Positions 9,750-23,100 of a stretch of 64,000 bases of DNA are shown here, in pieces; positions within the stretch are counted from its first letter, which is position 1; each line of letters begins with the position of its first letter. The DNA lies in contig JFHB01000008.1 of the NCBI GenBank assembly GCA_000729835.1, positions 62,001 to 126,000 of the forward strand, given 5' to 3'. Origin of the DNA: Atkinsonella hypoxylon. Lineage: Eukaryota > Ascomycota > Sordariomycetes > Hypocreales > Clavicipitaceae. A program made the translations under genes and the position numbers. Below the pieces are notes generated by a model that was not told the origin of the DNA, ran no database searches, and saw only the letters and a program-made list of their open reading frames with translations.

Positions 9750-11762
9750 ATGTTGGTAGAGGTACGTCTTCCATTCTTTGCTCGAGTCCGAATATATTTT
9801 TTTTTCCTCGCGGTTTCGTCGCTTGCGATTTTGATAGCTTTGTCTTTTTTGTCTTTCCTTCGCGCGTCATCGGATAACGGCATCGGTCGTGTGCAGCAGC
9901 TTTTCTCTCCCCCTGGTCTTGCATCCTGCGCGTGCTTGCACGTACGGAAAGCCCCTTGATTCTTGATTCTTGCTGTCTGACGGCGTTTCTTGTAAATTGG
10001 TCCTGGGCGGAGGGGGTGGACAGCATCGAGCGCAGACAGTTGCGCGAGAGAGGAAGAGAGAGACCGAGGACGAGAGTTGAAGTGCCACGAGGACTTGGTA
10101 TATCCTGGCCTGCCGGCTGGCTTCAAGCTGTGATGGGCTGCTCGACACTTGCCTGCCAGTCGGACAAGGCCAGGCTAGGGATGACCAGAGTGCGCATTGT
10201 TATTATAACTCCCTCCCACGAGTCGGTTGCATCGCCCATGGGTGCTGCGGATTGTTGATGGTCGTTTGGCCTTTGGGTTTCTCGTGTTCCTTCTTCCGGT
10301 CTCGTGTGATGCTATTCTCGTCATCCCCCGGCCGCTCTGTCTGTGACTTTGCTGCATGACGAGTGTCACAACATCATCCTCTTAAAGCTACTGCTTTCCT
10401 TTTTTTTTTTTAATTCCCTTCATTTTGCCCAGGGCTTTTGATTGCTCCTTTTCACTTTTGTTTTCTTCTCTTCTCTTTCCCTGCCCCGACCAAGCATTCC
10501 ACATGCGCTCTTCTGAACCCATATCTGCCTCAGCACAAGCCTTCGGACACACGAATCTTGATGCTACAAGATGCCAGCTAGGACACGCAAGAACGCTAAC
10601 GAACTGCAGAGAAGAGTTAAGGTCGTCACCGAACAACATGTCATGTAAGCCATCTTCGCACGTCATAGCGATACACCATTCGAAATTATGTTCTTTTATG
10701 TCCCAGATTCAGAACGATAATCGCGACCACACGAGATGGACCATCATGGGGAATATGCTTTGTGGATGGTGTCCCGTTGCTTGAAAACTGAATTGAAGCA
10801 CTATCAATGTGCACATGATGTGGTCATTGTTTCTCAGATTGACGTTAACCTCGAGGTTTTGACAGTGACAAGCCTTCTCCGGTAGCCGAGTTTCCAATGC
10901 GAGAATGGAGCTTGCGACTGCACCTGCTAGACGAAGACGGTAATGAGCGACCTGCCGACGTGTTTACCAAGGTGGTCTACAATCTACATCCTACTTTTGA
11001 AAACCCAGTTCAGAGTGAGTTTTTGCATTCCCAAATAGCATGTTTTTTGCTGTACATGCCTATCCCCAACGGTGGAATACCGCTGACGAGTTGCCGCCTC
11101 TGCGTGTCATTAGCCTTCACAAAACCTCCGTTTTTATGTTCTAACGAGGGTTGGGGCGAGTTCGAAATCAGCATTGACTGCTACACGACAGAAAAAACGA
11201 AACTGACGCCCATTATTCACGACTTAAATTTTCTCGAGGAGAAGTACGAAGCCACACACACCGTCATCTTTAAGAACCCCTCCCAGGCTCTGCAAGAGCG
11301 CCTACGAGAGACTGGTCCGCTACCCAATGATGAAGACCGCCAGAAGAAGAAGGGTGTAGCCAGCAAGAAGAGTTCACAGAAATTCGACTATGAGAAAATT
11401 GCTGAGGCGCTGGAGAAGCTGAACGAGGAGGACCTGCTAAGAGTTATTCAACTTATAAACGAGAACAAGGGTCCTGATACCTATATAAGAAGCGATGTTG
11501 AAGGTGAGTTGCCGCTTGTTCTAAGACAACCAATGCCTCGCATTAGTTTATTGATGTTTTGCGTGTGTCTGAGCTAATAGTGGATAATCTCACTGAAGCC
11601 GGGGAGTTCTCAATCGATCTGTATACGATGCCGGATTTATTGACGACCAAGTTGTGGGATCATCTTGTAAGTCTGTAAATGGACTCTTGCACTTGGCTTT
11701 GCATCAGATGGGCCACGGAATTAACACAGCTCTGCTAGTCAAAGAAAGGTCTAGTGAATTAA
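9750..11762 (+). CDS. TAF14: TAF14-type YEATS/ET-domain transcription and chromatin subunit
   Basis: Proposed exons 9750-9761, 10610-10644, 10866-11014, 11114-11503, 11581-11666 and 11739-11762 give 231 aa in phase. The YEATS domain (about 5-125) includes VVTEQHVI, FPMREWSLRLHLLDEDG, KVVYNLHPTFENP and the acyl-lysine reader element GWGEF. A charged linker leads to the ET domain (about 156-231), with YEKIAEALEKLNEEDLLRVI, EFSIDLYTMPDLLTTKLWDHL and the end SKKGLVN. In yeast, Taf14 belongs to TFIID, TFIIF, INO80, SWI/SNF and NuA3, reads acylated histone H3 and recruits partners through the ET domain. The first exon is uncertain: MLVE at 9750 followed by an 848-nt intron fits the family N-terminus best, but an ATG at 10571 also reads in frame directly into the second exon (MPARTRKNANELQ...). 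The last two exons are small, and 24 nt encode the conserved end. Confidence 0.88.
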
Positions 11763-14700
11763 AGTGGCTGCTCGTTTAGATTTTTATTCTGTTGCTTTTT
11801 CTTTATGCCCGCCGTCACGCAGGGGCTGCGGACATGGAACCCTCAATGATACAAAAGAATTGCACACGTCTTGTACTGCCTCCCTTTCGAACAGGAATTT
11901 GCATGATGGATTACGTGGCCAAAGACATGAGTGTGAAGAAGTCATTATTGAGGAAACCCCCGTTCTGAGGAGTGGTAACTTTGTGAGTGAAGAGGGAAAC
12001 TCATGTACGAAGTAGAAACGGCGAAACGATGGCTTAATTATGTTTGTTTTATTTTCTTTGAACGCATTGTGGAATGGAGATAATTAGTTTTTTTATCTTG
12101 TTCATTTTTTTCTTAAAGCTTTGTTGGCAGCTTTGGACTGTCTACTCAGGCATGGACCACGGGTATAAGTTCAAGACAGGTTAGACGGATGAGATTGGTG
12201 TCATGGTTGTGACAGATTCGTAGCTTGACTTGACTGCAACCTTGGGGCTTGCATCGGCATTGGGTGCCCTTACTGGGACGTATGTTTAGTCGTGAATTAG
12301 TTGAGTGCCAGTCAGGCTGATTAGAGAGGGGTATACTGAGTCATAGCTCAAACGGACCGTCATCATGACAACTAGAGTTGGATTATAGCTCAGGACTTGA
12401 TTTTGTCTTTTCAATACATGGTATGTTGGCGAGACTCGAACATGCAGCTTCACTATGCTATGCCCGTGGGGGGCGGGGGGGGACCATGGCGGCGCATTGA
12501 AATGTCGTTGGCAGCGTCAGACGATATACGTGACTGAACTTGTTGTGCAACTTTCAATCACGACCCAGGATGCCGAGGATAAGTCGCGTGGTATGAGCCC
12601 TTGCATTGGAAGGCAACGCCGTGTTGGGCCAGCATCCTCAGGTGAAGCCATCCGTGGACCACGTTTGATACCTCGATCCCTTAGATCGTCAGTAGGCTAC
12701 GCCAGATGGAGAGGCGTATGATGGTGTAAAACAATCTCAGTCGTGCTGAGATCCCCTGGACGCACAACACTCTGCAATGTTACTCTTTATGGGATTTACA
12801 TATGCTCTTGAATCTAAACCGCCTCAGGTCCTCTCACGCGTCTCCAGTCTTGGTGTTGCCTGCTTTTAGGATTCCGCATGTATAGCTGTGCTGGATACTC
12901 CCTCTTACGCATCAGGTGCGTTTTATTGTTCATAGCAGCTGCGGTTGATTCGGTAAGACACTTCGTCCGGGGAACCTTTTTCGTAATTACCTGGATATTG
13001 CAAAGCTTTGTTTTGTTTTTTTCTTGCATAGGTGCCTTTTTCTGCCTTGTCTGTAGAACAGGCGTCTGATGCGAATTGGAGTCCGGGTTGTAATTGTAAG
13101 TAGAAGGTTGAAGATCCAACGTGTTGACGAAAAAGAGCAAGTAAGAGCAGAGGGGTTATTCAATGAACGAGCCGCGCCTCGGGTGACTGATAGAGTGATA
13201 TCATTGTGCTAAGCGTGATATTACGAGTGCCATCAGGACAGGCTGAGTCATGTTGAGATCGTGGGAAGAAGGCAAGGAGGACGTGTGCGTATCATTTGTG
13301 GGCCCTAGTGGAGTTGCAGCGTTTTTTTTTTTTTTTTTTTTTTTTTACACCGCCGAGCTAGGTAGAAGCTACTCGGACGGAACTGCGCGATCGAGAATCT
13401 CCCGCTGACACACCGATTGGCCGAGATGCGCTTGGCCCGAAAGGGCAGCAGATAGACGGACAATCTCGGTCTGGATTGAAGCCTCTAACAACGATCGAAC
13501 GGAAGGGGGCTGGATGAATGTTCAAGACTGTACGGAGCACAAGGCAAAGCATTATTGTGAACACCTGCCGGACCACACTATGAGTTCGCGATGCCTCACT
13601 ACCTATCTAGGTATTTACCTTACTTAGCTAGGTACCCCAGACCTCTTGCGCGATACATATACCTGATGTGGTAAATATAAATCCGCGCATTGCCAGGGAC
13701 TTGTGTAAAGCCACAACGACTGGCTTTGTAGTGACAGCCCAGCCCGTGTGTTCCCCGTGTGTTCCCCGCGTCGTGACTTATGCTCGGGAAGAGATGAGAA
13801 GGGGCCAACATCAAAAGGAAAGAGGAAACTTTTTCCCCCTCCTTCATCCTGCAGAGCTAAGCCGCTGCCAACAGTGGCCAGTAATCTCAGTCTATCTCCG
13901 CTTCTTGATCCAGAGATAGAGGAGTACTTACGAAGTCTCATACCGAGTATATATCCACAGTTGACTGGGTGTTTCCCGCGAAGCGGCCGGAGGGACGGCG
14001 ATGGCCTGGACTCCGGTCATATCTGTACTCTGCGGGGAGTACGTAGTACAGGTACCCATATTCTAATAGATGCAGCTTCTGCCGGGCCGTGAACCGGGGC
14101 TGATGCCAGGCTTACAGTAGATATCGGTCTTATTCAGGACAGCTGCTCAAAAAACACATTGGCTTTGAGCAACTATTCTGTCTGAGGCATGAGTGTTAGT
14201 CGCACGGCACGCTTTGCCGCTTAAGGTGCTCCTACATCGTTTGACAAAGTCCATGAAAGCCGAGATCGAGCGTCCGTGTTCAAAGTGGTCATGTGGCTAT
14301 ACATACCTACGCAGGTATCTACCTCCCATCGCGCGTCAACCCAGATCCTGAAGACAATTTCTGCTCATCGTCAATCTCGAGACAGCCCAAATGATTATGG
14401 CGGTCTTAAAAGAGTACTGTGACAGTTTTTAGTCTTGTCTTGTGAAAGCTTACGAGCTCGTGACTGTTACTAGGAACCAGCTTGGCCCGCGTAGGTACAT
14501 ACCTAGGTACCAAGGTAGGCGCATCCCTAGTAATGTCATGGTAGCATGTATTTCGAAGGGGCCCACAGATGCGGAGGTTCCTGCAAAAAATCGTAGTTTC
14601 GTACGTAATTAAGTCCAATGTTTGGTGCCGCTCAAACGGGACCAAGGTGGTTAAATCGCCAACGGCCCCTTGTCAATTGAGCCAGTGAGGAGAAGCATCA

Positions 14701-15568
14701 GCAATGTCCAGAAAACCCGCACACACAGGTCAATGGGAAAAAAAAAATAGGAATGAAAAGAAGGAAAAGAAGTCAGGAAACATAGCAAAAGCTGCTGGAT
14801 TGCTTGTTCACGATTAATCGGCAAGTGATTTGCGGCCATGGTTATTGGCAGGCCGCGCCCACAGTACCTTCCCGATTTAGTCACCCAAATGACAATAGTC
14901 CCATCATTCCCATTTCCTCTCGCCGCCGTCTGAACTTCGACTTTTCAGCAAATTGCTTGGTCAGGCTTGGTCAGGAATTGTGTCCTGTGTTGCATCTTGA
15001 TCGATAGCATACACCTACGCGGAGTCATCCTACCCCGTACTGTCTATTACATACACACAATTACAATTGAATGTGGAACGACAATTTCGACAACGTGTGG
15101 CCCCGCTCGCTCCTCCTCCACGTTCAGTACGGCGACGAGAACCACGTCTGGACAGCCACCCCACACAGCCCACAGCCCACCCCGACAGAGGGACCTCCAC
15201 CGAGTCGGACAGGGACCTTTTTACAAATTCAGCCCAGCAAGCATAAACCCCCCCCTCCCCCCGGGGGAGGGCTTGACGAGTGGAACCCAGTTGACACCCA
15301 CTTTATCTGGTTGGTTGGCTGGTTGGCTGGTTGACTAACAAGCTGACTGACGCCTGGCCTCAGTACCCGTGCCGACTATGCTATTACATACCCAGGTACT
15401 CCGTATATATGGCTATTATATACATCAGGTAGTTGTCGCTTCTCAACGGCCCTAGACGTCGCGCCGCCGTCACTCTCTAATCACCACCCGTTGCAAACCG
15501 AACTTGTTTATAACACCGTCTTGTCGCAACGTCACGGCGCCTGATTGCGCCGCCTTGCTTTCCCCGAC
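11763..15568. other. 3.8-kb intergenic region without a supported gene
   Basis: It holds a run of 25 T (13322-13346), several TAGGTACC-type words (13601-13640 and about 14490-14520), and a TACTCCGTA word at 15397-15405. The final 500 nt contain pyrimidine-rich leader sequence for the Zn2Cys6 gene. Open frames here are short and without recognisable domains. The region is large enough to hold a non-coding RNA, but none can be recognised. Confidence 0.5.
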
Positions 15569-16462
15569 ATGGCCCAATCTCAGTACGCTACTGGCACTTC
15601 TACATCTAGCCCCAGCGTCTCTATAACGCCAGGCAACGGCCAGCAATCGCAGCCCGCCGACTCTTCTTCAGCGACACCGCCCGCTCAGCAGCAGCAACAA
15701 CAACAACAACAAAAACAAAAACAAGCTCGACCGCAGCTGAAGACACAAGCTGAGGTTGCTGCAGCCCAGCATAAGCGCGTCTACCAAGCCTGTATTCCTT
15801 GCCGTCGCCGCAAGGTGCGCTGCGATCTGGGCAGCGTCGACAATCCCCACGATCCGCCTTGCGTACGTTGCCGGCGCGAGAGCAAAGAATGTTTCTTCTC
15901 TGCCACTCGCCGCAAGCGCAAGACCGACAATGGAGAAGGCAGCGATGTTGATGATTATATCATTCGGAACGGCCGCAAGAGGCTGCATTCCGACGCGAGC
16001 CCGCCTGCATCACGATTCGACCACCGTTTTTACAGCGATGTCCCCTTGACACCCAGAGACTCCCATGGCCGCAGTCAGCCTCTGCATCGATCCGGCGGCA
16101 GCAAGGCGAGACAGCGAAGACATTGGGAACTCGACGGTGATGGCGACGCCAATCTCGAAAATCTTGAAGCTCAAGCGGCAATGCGTCGCGCAGTGTACAA
16201 CCCTCACGATGCGTTGGACCTTCTCTATAAGGCTGCAACCGACAGGTCTGTTGTCCAGTCGTCTAGCAGATTGGATATCAGTGCTGACTTTATTAGTCCC
16301 GCTGCGAACAACTATGTGCGTGAAGGAAGCATTGCCTCAGCGATAACCACTCCGGCACATCAGCATACACCCCAAGATGCAACCGTCAGAGATCCTCCCC
16401 GATCAAGATCCATGTCCAATATGATGGAAGTTGAACAACAGCAGCAGCAGCAACCGCAACAA

Positions 16463-16506
<44 letters not shown>

Positions 16507-19081
16507 TCAACAACAACAACAACATCATCAACAACAAAAACAGCAGGAAAAACAACAACAACGACCACAGCGGCAGTTCCACGACAATGGGTCTCAGCAA
16601 ATCCTTCAGCAAACTGTTCACCCGGGGCTCGCACAGGAGCCTGCTTTGCGGGCTCAACCCGGTTATGCCGAGGCACTGCGAGCTTGGTCTAGGTTCCGTT
16701 TCGTTCGTGCAGGCTGGTTTACGGCCCAAGAGGCCATAGAATACATCGACTAGTGGGTGGCTGACCCGTTTCGTGATATTGGGCTTTCTTGGCACATACT
16801 GACCGTCGTTTTGACAGCTACTACAAGTACTTGTCACCAATGACACCCATATCGCCGCCCACCTTCAGCGACCCTGCGACTCACTTAACTCTTTTGACAG
16901 AAGAACCCATTCTCACCGTCACACTTCTTACCATTTGCTCACGCTACCGCCAAATGCCTGGGACAGGTGGCCACTGTCGTTCACACGCCATTCCCGAACA
17001 ATTGTGGACATATCTTCGAGGCATGATTGAGCGTTGTCTCTGGGGACAAGAAGCGTTTGGCGGCGGATTTTGTGGCTCAGGCGGATCTGGCTCCTCATCC
17101 ATGATCGTGGAAGAGACAGATACAAGCAGTACCGCACCCTGGCGTGGCATGAGAAAAGGCAGTCTGCGTACATTGGGCACAATCGAATCTCTCTTGATTC
17201 TCACGGAGTGGCACCCACGAGCACTCCACTTTCCACCGCAAGAAGCTACTGATGAGCTCATGCTTCCTGACTACAACAGCGGTTCCACCACCGCTTCCGA
17301 TGACCCGAGCCGGAATGTTGGTGCTGGATTTGGGGGCAAGCGGATCGAAAGTTGGCTGGAGCCGGCTTGGAGAAGTGACCGCATGTGCTGGATGCTTCTA
17401 AGCACGGCTATGGGTCTTGCCTACGAACTGGGCGTTTTTGATGATATTGATGAGATGCTGAAGGATGATACAATCACTCGCCCGGAATACTTGGATGAAG
17501 CTTACCGGACAAGGGCCAACCGCATCAAGAGACTGTTGCTCATTTATACGTCACAGCTAGCCGGCCGTCTGGGCTGGACAAGCATTACACCTGAACATCT
17601 TCGGAAAGCCGATCCTGCCGTGACTCGTCGGCGGACTATATCCAACGAGGGCAATACCCCGAGCGCTTCTTCAATGGTGAACGGCTTCAACTATGTCCCC
17701 GACTTAGAACTCGATGACCAAATTATTCATTGCTGGGCTGGAATAAGCAATGCTATGCACGTTGGCAACGAGAAGTTGTTCAAGTCCCGGAAATACACCA
17801 CCGAGATTATTCAGTCGGGACGGTATGTGGAGCTGCTGAGGGAATACAGTCCTTTGCTCAAGGATTGGTATAGAGAGTTTGAGCTGTTCCGCCTCCCCCA
17901 GTTCATCAGACATATCTTGACAATAGAATATGAATATGTTCGTATTTATGTCAACTCACTTTCACTCCAAGCGGTCGTCGAGCGCTGCACCAGCAATGCT
18001 GGACATACTACAAATTGTAGCAATGGAAATGGCCAAGCTACCAATGGTGCAGCACAGTTGTCTCCTCAGACCATGATTAACTACGGCAAGCTGTCGCTGG
18101 GTCAACTTGGCGGATTTACCATCCACGACCAGGAATACGTGCGGGAGGTCGTTGACGGGTGCCGAAACTTGCTTCGCACCGTTGTTGAGGGTCTTTTACC
18201 AGGTGGATATCTAAAGCACGCTCCCGTCCGAACGTACTTTCGGATCATTAGTGGAGCCATGTTTCTGCTGAAGACGTTTGCTTTAGGCGCACCACGGTCT
18301 GATGTGAAGCTTAGCATCGATCTTATGGATGCTTGCGTCGAGGCACTGCGAAACTGCGTAGTGGACGACGTACACTTGGGCATTCGATTTGCTGATCTTC
18401 TTGAGACGCTTACGAGCCGGCTGAGAAACCGATTCATCCAAGCACCCATCATGCAGCAAAATGCAGGGAAAGACCAAAGCCCCCTCAATGAGGGCGCTAT
18501 GCCTGGTGTTGCTACTGGAGGTGGCCACGGTGATACCGCCAACTGGGTAGGCAGGCATGCGCAGACGTTGCGCGAAGTCCTTAGTGGACAATGTGAGTTG
18601 TTCTTTAACTTCGTCTTCATTTCCAAATTCCCTGTTGAGGAAAATATTCTCCCAAGGTAGCCACATCGCATTTGAGTACGTGGATACTAAACTACTGCCA
18701 GATCGCCCAGCATCACCAGGGGCTGAAGAGAACAATATCTCGGCCACGCCATTCGACTTGACTACCGGCAACTTTCCTTACCCAGTTGTGTCGTCTATCG
18801 GGCCATCTACTCCCTCTGCACACGTTGAAAACAGCGGCCCCGCACCTCCGCCCAGCGTCGACATGCACCCCTTCGACGAGTGGAATAACCCGGGCAACGA
18901 GATGTGGTACCTCCCACCTGGCCCGGCCTTCTTGCAGAACATGGGCGATAGCTCAGTTGCGATGACGGCAGAAGGTGTCAACGTCGGCGGACTAGACCTG
19001 CTCGAATACATGGCCATGGACCCAGTACAATTCTCAAGCATCGATGGCCCTGGATCTGCCAACGGCAATGCTGGCAGTTGA
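15569..19081 (+). CDS. Zn2Cys6 transcription factor with polyQ tracts, Aro80-like
   Basis: Exons 15569-16752, 16818-18592 and 18657-19081 (introns of 65 and 64 nt) give 1127 aa. The binuclear zinc cluster lies at residues 75-108 with spacing CX2CX6CX12CX2CX6C (C75, C78, C85, C98, C101, C108), preceded by a Gln tract (about 40-50). A second Gln/His-rich tract, encoded at 16432-16565, lies before the regulatory domain. The middle region carries the fungal transcription-factor fold, with EAIEYIDYYYKYLSPMTPI, EEPILTVTLLTICSRYR and LGTIESLLILTEWHPRALHF. These recall regulators of the yeast Aro80 type, which control aromatic amino-acid catabolism. That assignment is from memory of the family and is moderate only. 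The protein should bind DNA in the nucleus; targets are unknown. The start chosen is the ATG giving MAQSQYATG, since the frame upstream lacks another ATG. The third exon uses an AAG acceptor at 18654-18656; the nearby TAG would break the frame. Confidence 0.88.
16432..16565 (+). repeat. CAA/CAG repeat coding for a Gln/His-rich tract
   Basis: About 45 codons, nearly all CAA or CAG, with CAT (His) single or paired interruptions at fairly regular spacing, within the first exon of the Zn2Cys6 gene. Likely length-variable. A shorter CAG/CAA run lies at about 15686-15722 in the same gene. Confidence 0.95.
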
Positions 19082-20128
19082 AGCATGCGTGCCCCTACGC
19101 AGCTTTCAATCTGATATAATGATGAGCACGAGTTTAATGAAGTACCCCCACAGAGACTGTTCTACTATAGAGCATACAATTCTGCTTTTTTCTTCGTCTC
19201 AACAGAAGCTGCATGCATACATAGCATTCATGCTCTCATTTAAATATAGCGACTGGCATATAACGAAACGAAATGAAAACTAACGCGCAGCACGATATGA
19301 AAACGGGCGAAAAGGAGCCAGGAAAGTTTATCCATTCTATTCGGGGCATCATGGGCACTGTCTTTTTGATCTTGGTTCATTGGGGGGAAAAGTCCATCAG
19401 GACATGGGCATATGAAGATGGAATAGGTGTCTGGCAACAAGTCATCCAGCACGTGACACTTAGCGAGCGAATGGGCAACAGGTAGCGATGCTTTTCACGT
19501 CATTCGCTGAAAAGTAGACGGGTGGGAAACGGTTAGTTAGCGGTGTCGAGCCAGGGTAGTTAGTGATGGCCTAGTGGACTCCACGACGGGAAAAGAATCA
19601 AGTACAGTCCCACGTATCTCCCTATGCATAAGCCTCGTTGACACCACGTTGAAATACATTGATAGTCACCGTCCGATGACGAAAGCAATTCAGTCCACGC
19701 ACCGATATGCATATGAATTCGCATACTTAAGACTAACGCTAGCGTGCCTACAATATGACGTCGAGTTGCTCCCTATCTTGTGTCCTAATAAAATAAAATG
19801 ATAATAAACAAATAGAAAAAAAAAAAAAAAAAAACCTACAACTATATGTACTTTGAAGAAAGCTGCCACAAAAGAGATTTATGTATGGTGCACGAGATTA
19901 TACGAGAAGCGGTAGAAAGGGCGAGCATCGTGGATCTGGCATTAGATAATGTTGTCTTGGGAAAGAGGTCATTTTCCCCCTGAAACCATACGTTGTACAA
20001 AAATTGGGAATCGACCACCGACGAAGAAGAGGGAATTTTTTTCGCGGAGAAGAAGAAAAAAATGACAAGAATGAGGGGGTATTTGAGTAACGATGGGAGA
20101 ATAAGGGTTTATTTTGCACGTAATGGGA
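19082..20128. other. Convergent intergenic region
   Basis: This lies between the 3' ends of the Zn2Cys6 gene (+) and the ADF-H gene (-). It contains AT-rich 3' flank, an A run at 19816-19834, and poly-A-signal-like AATAAA words near 19790-19805. No gene supported. Confidence 0.5.
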
Positions 20129-23100
20129 TTATCTTTGGGTTTGTTTCTTTCTTTTGGATTTTTTGGATTTTTTGGATTTTTTTTTTGGATTATGATTAGA
20201 GGCCGTATGTGGTTCCACGAGTTGTATGTGCTCCTTGTAGAGCTGGATACCTGGTTAGCTTTCTTGGCCCCTGTTCAGCTTTTCGAATTTCAGAGGTGAC
20301 TTACTTTGGAGCACGCGTAGTTGTCCGGTGCGGTCCTCACAGGCTATTTGGATGCCCGAACCCTCAATGAAGTCCAGGACGACGCTATTGGGGAGCTCTT
20401 GCACTTCCACGTCTGGAATATAAGGAGGACGGAACTCGCTAAGGTGGAATCGCTTGGTGCCTTGGGCCGGCCGGCCGTTTTGAGCTGGCAAGGCGCTGAG
20501 AATAAGGAAGCCTTGTGAGTCGAGGCTCATGTTTCTGCGTTTCCACAGCAGGTTGTCGGGAAACTGAACGTTGACATCTCCCATGTATGACACGATAGTC
20601 GGTGTCCCCGTGGTGGACGGTCGCAGCTGAACAGGCTCATGAGGCTCCTCCATCGTTGCCGTGGCGGAGATGGTGGGGAGATTAGCCTTCGAGCGTGAAC
20701 CCGAGAAGTTGGATAGCCGCCGCATGAAGCGTCCGGCACGGGACAACCTCTTGTCACTGTTAGTCGATTTGGCGTCGTCACTGAAGACAGAATCAGATGG
20801 CGATCGATTGGTGTCGCGATCCTTACTGAAAGATGATCGAGGGCTGCTGATGGACATGCGAGGTGAGAGTGCCTGATTGGAGTGAACCGACTCGGGGCGG
20901 CCTGGTGTGAGAGGAGGGTTTCCCGCATCTGACGCTACCGATTTCCTTCTTTCCTTGATAAAATCCTTGACGATGCTGAGAGAGGACTGGCGTGGCTTGC
21001 TGGATTTCTTCTGCTCGTGAACTTCGTCTCCACAATCCTGGACTTGCTCGTCACTGGTGTGGCAGCAGTCGGCAGCCTTTGCTGCTTGATGATCCACCAG
21101 CAGCGGTGACTGCTTCAGATCCAAGTGATTATACTCGGACGGATTTCTTGGTGGGTCAAAGCTCATATGTCCTGCGTGGTTGGGGTCCCGGATAATTCTT
21201 GCCGTGACCGAAACAGACTCTGGGCGGCCTCGAGTGATGTTGTCACTGGGCACCCCGAGGTTTCGGGGAGCCGTACTGGTGGTTGGAGTCGTGCCGGTAG
21301 TCGGTGGCTCAAACCTAGGTAACCGGCTGGTCACGGACCCCGATCGTTCGAGACGGTTGCGTCTGCTCCTATCTGGAGATCTCTCTTGGCTTCTGTCGGG
21401 CGAGGGTGGAGTCTGATTGCGAAATGAGTTTGCCCTGTCCATAACAGAGGGTGATCTGGACGGTTCCCTCTTCTTAACAGCGAAGAAGGTAGAAGAAGGC
21501 CGCTCTCGGGCAGGTACTGCTGGGGCGTCTCCAGTAGCAGCCGACAACTTTTCTAAAGCCTTGATCCGTTGGGAGATGCTGGATCCTATGTTGTTTGACT
21601 TCTTGGCTAAATTGCCGCCTTGTTGTTGCTGAGTGATGTGGTGCAAATACGCAGCTCCGGAGCTTATGGACCTTACCGACGACTGGCTGACAGCGGAAGG
21701 AACAGCCAGATTTCCGCGAGTTGGGTTAGAAACAGCTCGGAGAGTATGAGAGGAAGAGTCCTCGTCTTTATTCTTGAGGGGGCTTGAGGGGGGTCTAGTT
21801 ACAGAGGCCACTGTGGTTTGGCCGAGCGATGTGTTTTGGCTCTCAGACTCGGTGACATTTGATTGCCCGAGGTCTGTAGTTTCAATGGACTCAACCTGCG
21901 ATGCTCGCTTACTTGACGTGGACAACGCCGACGGTGCGCTAGCTTCTTCAAATTCTTGCATGGAAGGAGTCGCTTTGCCATCAGAAGCAGCGGCTCCCAT
22001 TGTTGGGACCGAAGAGATCACAGTTGATTGTGAGGCAGCTTTGGCGGCGGTCAGTAGTTCTTGAGGCGACACTTCTGCTTTCAGAATAGGCGATGAGGTA
22101 GTCGTTTCTGCTTTCTCCAAAATTTGGGGCGTAGTAGCTACCGAGAGGCTGGGACCGCTCTCGTCTGGCTTCATTCTAGCGGCGGTGAAGAATCTCGAAT
22201 CCGGCAGAGTGACAATGTCAAGGCCATCCCCATCATCTGTAATGTTGCTCGTCGTGGATGGCTCAACATTGGGTGAGATAGATTCCTTGATTTCTGAATC
22301 AGCGATCTCAGTTGCAGTTTGTGACATCTCGAAGGTGTCTTTGGTGGCGACAACGGGTGTGACTTCGGCCTCGTTGCTCTTGGACAAATCCGCCGCAGAC
22401 GTATCGGCGTCTTTACGCTCTCCGTCGTCCTTGACATGGACTGTCTCATCAGTTGATTCGGAAATCGACGATGCTTTAGTAGAGTGCTCGGCTTCCGACG
22501 AACCGACTAGAGGGCTGGCAGGGTGCGAGTCTGAAGGGGCAACATCTGAGGTTTGATCAGACTGTGTCAATGGCATCAGAGTTTCCAACGTAACGCCAGA
22601 ATCATCCTTTTCCAGCGACATAGGCCGGTCGTTCTTGACCCTTTCTGACTCGGGACTTGCTGGGACCTCATCCGACACTTGCGTTAGGTCACCCTCGGCA
22701 TTGATGGATTCCTCTTCATCTCTCAGAGGCTCATCTGACGGTGGGCGCATGCTCAGTTTCTTCTTTTCTCTGAGCTGCATGGCCTTCATTAAGCGGGCCT
22801 TCTCTGGACTAATAGTCGGCTTCTTTTGCACCGGGGCAGGAGGTACAGAGTCAAAAAGTGAACTCGAACTCGTCGGCGGCCGGTCCTGTCCATCCTCTGA
22901 GGCGGCAAAGCTCAGGGAGGCGCTATCTTCTTGAGCTGGAGTTGCAGAATTGCTGTCTTTCCCTTTCCCCTTCTTACCTCCCTTTCCAAACATCTTCAAG
23001 CCAGCAGGAATAGCGGAGACGGGCCTAAAGTTGCCTGCAGTTTGCGGTCGCCCGTTAGCATCAACAGACGGCCGGGGGCCAAGCTTGATCCTGGGCTTGC

